Positions 6,721-12,155 of a stretch of DNA of 12,155 nucleotides are shown here, in pieces. Source of the DNA: an uncultured Clostridiaceae bacterium (GTDB lineage Bacteria; Bacillota; Clostridia; TANB77; CAG-508); contig CATZDQ010000029.1 in assembly GCA_958417695.1 (NCBI GenBank), positions 1 through 12,155 of the forward strand, written 5' to 3'. Every line of letters begins with the position of its first letter. The stretch's first letter is position 1. The translations under genes and the position numbers were made by a program. A model generated the notes under the pieces. The model saw only the letters and a list, made by a program, of their open reading frames with translations. It was not told the DNA's origin and ran no database searches.

Positions 6721-6744
6721 TAATTGTTACAAAAATGACATAAA
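6715..6744. promoter_or_regulatory. candidate operator upstream of the cohesin gene
   Basis: TGTCA (6715-6719) and TGACA (6736-6740) form an inverted repeat centred on a second palindrome, TTGTTACAA (6724-6732). The outer arm continues as ATGACATAAA (6735-6744), a 10-mer that also occurs in the palindrome upstream of the dockerin gene. The site overlaps and lies just upstream of the -35. Regulator unknown. Confidence 0.35.
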
Positions 6745-6764
6745 GATAACATATTTGTGTAATA

Positions 6765-9434
6765 TTATAAATTATTAATTATCATTCTAGTTATATTCAT
6801 AACATCTTTTATATCTATTTTCCCATCACTATTTGCATCTGCAGCCTCCTTCTGTTCTTCATTTAATCCAGATGCTACAATAACATATCTTTTTATCTTC
6901 ATAATATCCATTATGTTTGTTAATCCATCTTTTGATACATCCCCTTTAATAATCAATGTATAATTATTTTTTCCTACAGTTAGAATATCACCTGTCTTAA
7001 TTATATCATTTTCATCTAATTCATTATTTTGATGTTGTAACTTTAAGTTTTTATCAATCATTGCCGTATCAAAAAACTGTTTCTTAGTCGTATTTGGTAA
7101 GATTTCTTTAATATATTTTTCTTTTATAATCTTGTATTCATTTATATCTTCTATAGATTTTTCTTTTATCTCAAATAATATTGTAGTTGTATTTGTTGCT
7201 CTATCTGTAACTTCTAGTTTATATTTGCCATATGCTGAAATTTTTGTATTTGCTTTATAGTCTTCTACTTCTTTATCATTCAAAAATAATTTTGCAGTTT
7301 GTATATCTTCATCTTCCAATATTGGCATAACTGGATTATTATATATTTTATTATTTTCTACTCCTTTAATCTTTGGAGGTTCTTTATCAATATTTATTAA
7401 ATATGTATCTTGTACATGATTTCCTGCAATATCTGTTGAATTAACTATTATTTGATAGTTACCTGTTTTATTTAAATTAATTTCTTTATCTCTTATTATC
7501 TCACCATTAACCATTAATTCATTTTCTATATTTTTCACTGTATCTAATTGTATATGAATACTTTGATTTGTTAAACTACCACTCTCATATTTTTTACTAT
7601 TCTCATCTTCCATTTGTAATATTGCTCTATTTGGAATATTTATTTTTATATCAATCTTTTTAAATTCTTCAAATACATTTAAAAATGGCTTTATTACTCT
7701 TCCTGTCTGTGTTTTATATTCTTCAACAATTATCTCAGATGGCAATTGATATCCAGATTTAATTAAGTTTTCGCCCCCTTGGCCTGTCACATTTGTACTG
7801 TTATAGAAAATATAAAATTTCGATGAAGAATCTAACATCTTCTCATCATTTATGAAAAGATTATTAATATATATACTTGGTAACACCTTATTATACCCAT
7901 AATCATGTAATATTTTTCCATTATTATATCTAACTTTAAAATCTATCAATTTAGACATTTCACTTGTTGTATAACTACATTCTTTAATATATATTTTCCC
8001 ATCCCAAGTACTTCCATAATCATCTCTTAAGGTAATAAATGCATTTGTTGCAACACTTGTGGTATTACTTATATTTAAAGTGCCACTTCCTACTACACAT
8101 ATTCCTTTATCCCCAATTTGACAATTGTTAATTGTAAGATTGTGTACTCCACAATGAGCATCTATTCTATTTAATCTACAATCCTCATAAGTAATATCTT
8201 TTGTATAGTTAGAGCCTGTTATTCCCCATCTTTCTGAATCTGTAATATTATCAGATGTTACAGATTCAATTTTCACATTAGTGGCTCTTTCAATAATTAA
8301 ATCATAACTAGACATATTTTCATATTTATGTGCTACCAAATTACAATTTGAAATTGTAATTTCACATGCATTTCCAATTCTAATAAATCCATAATACGGA
8401 GCCCCTGTAATGCTATCATTATCTAATATATGCTTAACATTTTTTAGAATTGTATTACTCCTATCACACACAATATTTCTATTATAATATCCTGTTTCTT
8501 GTTCCTTTTTATATGGGCTTAAATTAGTTTGAAAAGTCCCATTTTGAACAATAATTGTATCCTTTGGTATAGGCATAATAATTATTTTCGTGATTTCTTT
8601 AAAATCCCATTGAACTTCATTTAATAGTTTTCCTGTATTATCTATTTCGAAGATATCTTGCTGCTCATTACCAATATTTTGCTCATCTCCTGTTCTTATA
8701 AACTGTTTTTTATTAGAATTGTATACTTTGCATAAAGATTTTCCATAACCTGCTAGCTCTGGAATTCTTTTCGTTTCTTTATTAATTTCTATTTTTGATA
8801 AAATATCTTTGTCTTCTATAATTTTTGTTTTTTCTGTACTTCTTATTTCAATAATTGGTTCTTTTCTTGTCTCCAAACCGACTATGTCTTCATCATGGAT
8901 AATAAACTTTGCTCCATTCCAATCTGTATTAGTCAGAATTGTTATATAACCGTTATTTTCTAAATTAAATATATGATATTGTTCTCCGGTTGCTTTTACG
9001 TCATAATTATATTTATTAGCAAATTCATGGGTTTTTTTTATTGCTATATAATCATCTTGAATACCATTTCCTAATGCACCAAAATCTTCATATGTTACAT
9101 ATTTAACATTCGTATTTATATCAATATGTGGAATAATGTTTTTTTCATTTTCTATGTTGGATTGCTCCTCTTGCATTTTTACTTTGTCATTATCTACATC
9201 TTCGTATTTTTCAAATCTTTGTTGTTCTACTCTAATATCAGTAGCCTCTTTCTCTTCTATTTCTCGTCTTTTTATTTCTTCTAATTCTATTTTTTTAGCA
9301 ATTTGCTCTAATTTTACATTTTCTATATTTTTATTATTCTTATTATATGCATTTAAAAAATATGTAATTGACAATATTAGTAGTATTCCGACAAATATAT
9401 ATTTTTGTTTTATGAATATTTTTCTTTTTTTCAT
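6765..9434 (-). CDS. membrane-anchored beta-helix protein with Ig-like modules and C-terminal dockerin
   Basis: Large surface protein of 889 residues. In order: a short basic N-terminus and one membrane span (about 11-28) with no clear cleavage site; a charged Glu/Lys coiled coil (about 36-98); YEDFGALGNGIQDDYIAI (115-132), the entry motif of pectate-lyase-3/tailspike-type right-handed beta-helices (DFGAxGDGxxDDTxAI), followed by helix coils to about 550 with regularly spaced Asn/Cys/Ile turns; two Ig-like modules (about 595-684 and 685-757) with STDIAGN and VTDRATN hairpins; a small module (768-830; ILPNTTKKQF...GDILTVG) of the kind found before dockerins; and a type I dockerin (831-889). 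Its two calcium loops have D832, S834, D836, D843 and D867, N869, D871, D878. It probably binds or cleaves an acidic polysaccharide, but catalytic residues cannot be assigned. AGAGG lies about 11 nt before the ATG. It follows wecB by 47 nt. Confidence 0.88.
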   Translation of the reverse strand: MKKRKIFIKQKYIFVGILLILSITYFLNAYNKNNKNIENVKLEQIAKKIELEEIKRREIEEKEATDIRVEQQRFEKYEDVDNDKVKMQEEQSNIENEKNIIPHIDINTNVKYVTYEDFGALGNGIQDDYIAIKKTHEFANKYNYDVKATGEQYHIFNLENNGYITILTNTDWNGAKFIIHDEDIVGLETRKEPIIEIRSTEKTKIIEDKDILSKIEINKETKRIPELAGYGKSLCKVYNSNKKQFIRTGDEQNIGNEQQDIFEIDNTGKLLNEVQWDFKEITKIIIMPIPKDTIIVQNGTFQTNLSPYKKEQETGYYNRNIVCDRSNTILKNVKHILDNDSITGAPYYGFIRIGNACEITISNCNLVAHKYENMSSYDLIIERATNVKIESVTSDNITDSERWGITGSNYTKDITYEDCRLNRIDAHCGVHNLTINNCQIGDKGICVVGSGTLNISNTTSVATNAFITLRDDYGSTWDGKIYIKECSYTTSEMSKLIDFKVRYNNGKILHDYGYNKVLPSIYINNLFINDEKMLDSSSKFYIFYNSTNVTGQGGENLIKSGYQLPSEIIVEEYKTQTGRVIKPFLNVFEEFKKIDIKINIPNRAILQMEDENSKKYESGSLTNQSIHIQLDTVKNIENELMVNGEIIRDKEINLNKTGNYQIIVNSTDIAGNHVQDTYLINIDKEPPKIKGVENNKIYNNPVMPILEDEDIQTAKLFLNDKEVEDYKANTKISAYGKYKLEVTDRATNTTTILFEIKEKSIEDINEYKIIKEKYIKEILPNTTKKQFFDTAMIDKNLKLQHQNNELDENDIIKTGDILTVGKNNYTLIIKGDVSKDGLTNIMDIMKIKRYVIVASGLNEEQKEAADANSDGKIDIKDVMNITRMIINNL

Positions 9435-9459
9435 AAGTTTAAAACCTCTGTTTCTATAT

Positions 9460-9478
9460 TTATTTATGTCATAAATAA
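9460..9478. promoter_or_regulatory. 19-nt perfect palindrome upstream of the dockerin gene
   Basis: TTATTTATGTCATAAATAA: 9-bp arms around a single central base, in the 47-nt gap between wecB and the dockerin gene and ending 25 nt before its ATG. It shares TTTATGTCAT with the site upstream of the cohesin gene (6735-6744, opposite strand). No T run follows, so it is more like an operator than a terminator. The AT-rich background makes chance palindromes fairly easy. Confidence 0.4.
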
Positions 9479-9481
9479 CTT

Positions 9482-10583
9482 TTATAATAAACTATCTGAA
9501 ATAATATCTACTATTCTTTTGCTGGCTTTTCCATCTCCATAAGGATTTGAAGCCTGACTCATTTTGTTATACTCTTTTTGATTTTCTAATAATATTTTTA
9601 TTTCATTATAAATTGTTTCTGTATTTGTTCCTACTAATTTTAATGTTCCTGCCTTAATTCCCTCTGGTCTTTCAGTTGTATCTCTCATAACTAAAACTGG
9701 TTTTCCAAGAGATGGTGCTTCTTCTTGAATTCCCCCACTATCTGTCAATATTAAATATGATTTTGCTAGAAGGTTATGAAAATCTATAACTTCTAATGGT
9801 TCTATCAATTTTATATTCATATTATTACCTAATATTCTATTTGCTATTTCTCTTACAATTGGATTTTTATGTATAGGATAAATAACTTTTATATTCTCAT
9901 ATTCGTTAACAATGTTTTTTATTGCCGTAAACATATTTTCTAGATGCTCTCCTATATTTTCTCTTCTATGTGCAGTTAATAGTATTAAACGATCTTTTCC
10001 TACCCATTGTAAGATGGAATTAGAATAATCTTCTTTTACAGTAATTTTTAGAGCATCTATTGCTGTATTTCCAGTTACATATATATTCTCTTCATTCTTT
10101 CCTTCTTTTAATAAATTTTGCTTTGCCATTTCTGTTGGTGCAAAATGATATTTTGCAATAATACTGGTTGCTTGTCTATTGAATTCTTCTGGAAAAGGAG
10201 AATGAATATTGTATGTTCGTAATCCGAGCTTCTACATGTCCTACTGGTATTTGCATATAAAAGGCACACAAGGCAGTTACAAATGTTGTACTTGTATCTC
10301 CATGTACTAATATTAAATCTGGTTTTTCCTTTTCTAATACCGGCTTAATTTTTTCAATAATATTAATTGTAATATCAAATAGTGTTTGCTTCTCTTGCAT
10401 AATATTCAAATTATAATCTGGTATTACTTCAAAACAGTCTAATACTTGCGTCAGCATTTCTTTATGTTGACCCGTTACACAAACAACAGTTTCTACTTCT
10501 TTTCTCGTTTTTAACTCCTTTACCACTGGACACATTTTTATTGCTTCTGGTCTTGTCCCAAATACCAACATTATTTTTTTCAT
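9482..10583 (-). pseudogene. wecB: UDP-N-acetylglucosamine 2-epimerase broken by a one-base insertion
   Basis: WecB/MnaA interconverts UDP-GlcNAc and UDP-ManNAc in the cytoplasm, supplying ManNAc-derived units for surface glycans. The first part (10583 to about 10227) has GTRPEAIKM (9-17), HGDTSTTF (94-101) and GHVEA (115-119). The frame then goes wrong and stops at 10176. The second part continues in another frame to 9482 with GNTAIDAL, LTAHRREN, YPIHKNP and DSGGIQEEAPSLGKP. Removing one base at about 10226 (minus strand GCT-C-GGA) restores GHVEAGLRTYNIHSPFPEEFNRQ, split here as GHVEAGLRTY then NIHSPFPEEFNRQ, and a 366-residue protein of normal family length. So this is one gene with a single-base insertion (or a sequencing/assembly error), with every other motif intact. 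If real, the epimerase is lost unless another copy exists. It starts 16 nt after the flippase stop. Confidence 0.93.
10226..10226 (-). other. frameshift position in wecB
   Basis: The extra C on the minus strand between GCT (Ala119) and GGA (Gly120) breaks the conserved GHVEAGLRT motif. It is not in a homopolymer run (context AGCTCGGATT), so slippage in a repeat is not the obvious cause. Confidence 0.85.
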
Positions 10584-10599
10584 AATTTTTCTTCCCTTC

Positions 10600-12045
10600 T
10601 TAATAATGTATAATTTTATTTCTTACATTTTTCCATTTATTCCTCAAAATATAAATACCTTGATAAATAGTGTCTGAATACAATTTATATATTAAATAGC
10701 ATAAGCTTAAATAAGCAATAATAGTAATCCAATTAAATTGAAAGAACGTGTTATATAAAGCATATATTATTGTAAAAAAGATTAATATAAAAATTTTTTT
10801 CAATTTAAAATCAATATAGTAATAGTGATTAGCTATCAGTGTTCTTAATATAAAAAATAGAATATAAGATAGACCTGTAGAAATAGCAGCTCCCTTAGAA
10901 CCTATAATAGGAATTAAAATAACATTTCCTATAACATTTACTATACAACAGCAAAAAGTTATAATAATATGCATTTTAGATTTTTTTGCAAAATTAATTC
11001 CATTTACAGTTGTCTCCGATATAGTATTCATCACTGGTTCAAAAACTAAAAAAGGTAAAATATATGCAGCTAGTCTATATTGCTTATCCAAAAACATAGA
11101 AATAATATCCTTAAATAAAATCATGTTTATAGCCATAAAAAACATGATAACTGTTATAAATTGATTTCCCTTTATAAAAAATTCCTTATTATTTGGTTGT
11201 TTTTCATAATGTTCCATTGACATAGGTGCCCACAAAGTATTGAATACATTGTTAATTATAGAAAACATAGATATTATATTTAATGCTCCTGCATATATTC
11301 CTACATCTTCATATGTGCCATAATGTTTTATGGTTAATTTATCTGCATATTGGAACCCCATACTTAATATTGATGAAAAAATAAAAGGATAACCATATTT
11401 TAGAAGTTCTATCTTATTAATTCCTTTTGTACTTATATTTTTGTTAATATATAATTTCCTCTTACATAAAATTCCAATGACAACAGTTGCAAAAGTAGAA
11501 AAAAAAGTAGAAAATATAAGTATTAGGTAATAGTCTTTTTTTATGATTAATATTAATGTAATAGCCAAAATTGTATATATAATTTTACTCAATACATTAA
11601 GAAATGAAAATAATTTTGTATTCATTTCTAATCTCAAAGTTAATAATACAAATCTTTGTAATATAAGTGAAAATAGATTTAAAATAAAGATTAATAATAC
11701 TATATTAGTATATTTTTCTTCTACTTGTAACATATTTCTTCCAAATATTACAATAAATATAGAAACGATGCTTGTTAGTATAATAGGCCATTTTAGGCAA
11801 CTATAAAAAATTCCTCTTTTATATATTTCTTCATTTGACTTATAGAAAAATCTTACATATGCTTGATCTAATCCTAATAGTAGTATAATATATGCTATAT
11901 TAGAATACATATTAAAAAATGATAGTTGTCCATATTCTGAAGGATTTACTAATCTAGTAATAATAGGAACTGTTACTAGGCTAATTAATATATTTAAGCC
12001 TGTTCCAATAAATAATGTAAAAAAGTTTTTAAAAAATCCCTTCAT
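10600..12045 (-). CDS. wzx: Wzx-type polysaccharide repeat-unit flippase (MOP superfamily)
   Basis: Integral membrane protein of 481 residues with about 12-14 hydrophobic spans along its whole length. Such proteins flip lipid-linked oligosaccharide repeat units to the outer face of the membrane for polymerisation. Family-like signatures: an N-terminal FIGTGLNILISLVTVPIITR span with ITRLVNPSEYG loop, GLDQAYVRFFY (about 58-68), KYGYPFIFSSILSMGFQYADK at the start of the second half, and GSKGAAISTGLSY near residue 380. The C-terminus is basic. AGGAGA lies 9 nt before the ATG. It overlaps the stop of the preceding gene by 1 nt (TAATG) and is followed 16 nt later by wecB. Codon use leans heavily on ATA, TTA and AAA, more than in the cps regulatory genes. 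The flippase class is clear; substrate cannot be told. Confidence 0.92.
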   Translation of the reverse strand: MKGFFKNFFTLFIGTGLNILISLVTVPIITRLVNPSEYGQLSFFNMYSNIAYIILLLGLDQAYVRFFYKSNEEIYKRGIFYSCLKWPIILTSIVSIFIVIFGRNMLQVEEKYTNIVLLIFILNLFSLILQRFVLLTLRLEMNTKLFSFLNVLSKIIYTILAITLILIIKKDYYLILIFSTFFSTFATVVIGILCKRKLYINKNISTKGINKIELLKYGYPFIFSSILSMGFQYADKLTIKHYGTYEDVGIYAGALNIISMFSIINNVFNTLWAPMSMEHYEKQPNNKEFFIKGNQFITVIMFFMAINMILFKDIISMFLDKQYRLAAYILPFLVFEPVMNTISETTVNGINFAKKSKMHIIITFCCCIVNVIGNVILIPIIGSKGAAISTGLSYILFFILRTLIANHYYYIDFKLKKIFILIFFTIIYALYNTFFQFNWITIIAYLSLCYLIYKLYSDTIYQGIYILRNKWKNVRNKIIHY

Positions 12046-12155
12046 TATGTTTTCTCTCCTATTTTTTTAGTTTTTAACACATTCCCTATATAAAAGAAAA
12101 ATAGTATATTACACATCATCATTCTAGTATCCAAGAATAGTAAATTTTCAAACAT
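12045..12155 (-). CDS. 3' end of an unidentified gene overlapping wzx
   Basis: An open frame enters from the window edge and ends in TAA at 12045-12047, sharing one base with the wzx ATG. The 36 visible residues include a hydrophobic CNILFFFYIGNV segment and a Lys-rich end (LKTKKIGEKT), which looks like the C-terminus of a membrane protein or glycosyltransferase. A Met codon falls exactly at the edge, so it could also be a short peptide of its own. The TAATG overlap matches the cpsC/cpsD junction and supports a real coupled gene. No family can be assigned. Confidence 0.5.
   Translation of the reverse strand: MFENLLFLDTRMMMCNILFFFYIGNVLKTKKIGEKT

Noticed and set aside
6745..6764. Terminator after the dockerin gene
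   Set aside because: No stable GC-containing stem with a following T run is seen in the short gap; read-through into the cohesin gene is possible.
9136..9474. 112-residue open frame on the plus strand, hydrophobic
   Set aside because: It is antisense to the N-terminal membrane span and Glu/Lys coiled coil of the dockerin gene; Phe/Ser-rich content is what antisense of Lys/Glu codons gives. No ribosome-binding site.
12060..12140. Possible promoter upstream of wzx (TTGGAT ... TATACT)
   Set aside because: The spacer is about 20 bp, and the region is an open frame overlapping the wzx start, more like the end of a coupled gene.

Overview
The window is AT-rich, and every supported gene lies on the minus strand, so transcription runs from high to low coordinates. 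The strong Shine-Dalgarno sites, sigma-A-type promoters, CpsC/CpsD/CpsB phospho-regulatory genes, a sortase-type anchor motif and a cohesin/dockerin pair all point to a Gram-positive Firmicute. A gut-type member of the Clostridia is my best guess, but that is inference. The window is an exopolysaccharide (capsule or cell-wall glycan) locus.

Layout in transcription order. (1) 12155-6765: the 3' end of an unidentified gene overlaps a Wzx-type flippase by 1 nt. Next comes wecB (UDP-GlcNAc 2-epimerase), broken by a one-base insertion. Then comes an 889-residue surface protein with an N-terminal membrane anchor, coiled coil, pectate-lyase-like beta-helix, Ig-like modules and a C-terminal type I dockerin. 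(2) 6652-5918: a small secreted cohesin-domain protein with an IPQTG-type sortase anchor has its own near-consensus promoter and is followed by an intrinsic terminator. (3) 5747-3262: cpsC-cpsD-cpsB (Wzz-like polymerisation regulator, BY-kinase, PHP-type tyrosine phosphatase) are tightly packed behind their own promoter. (4) 3173-1980: a small membrane protein of unknown function and an LCP-family protein whose C-terminal third does not match the family share a promoter. (5) 1819-1: a family 2 glycosyltransferase and a PP2C-like phosphatase (cut by the window edge) sit behind an extended -10 promoter.

How the parts fit: the glycosyltransferase and the WecB product (UDP-ManNAc) would supply sugar transfer and precursor. 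Wzx would flip lipid-linked repeat units, and CpsC/D/B would set chain length and output by tyrosine phosphorylation. LCP proteins attach polymer to peptidoglycan. The most interesting part is the adjacent cohesin and dockerin proteins, which look like a cellulosome-type docking pair inside a glycan-assembly locus. The cohesin carries a wall anchor and the dockerin partner carries a membrane anchor. A 10-nt motif shared by the regions upstream of both genes hints at joint control.

The region from about 6.7 kb upward is visibly poorer in G+C than the regulatory block, as expected of a variable cassette beside a conserved block. No stretch over 300 bases lacks a gene. The longest gaps (about 160-170 bases at 1820-1979 and 5748-5917) hold promoters and terminators. 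I see no tRNA, rRNA, CRISPR array, insertion sequence or riboswitch.
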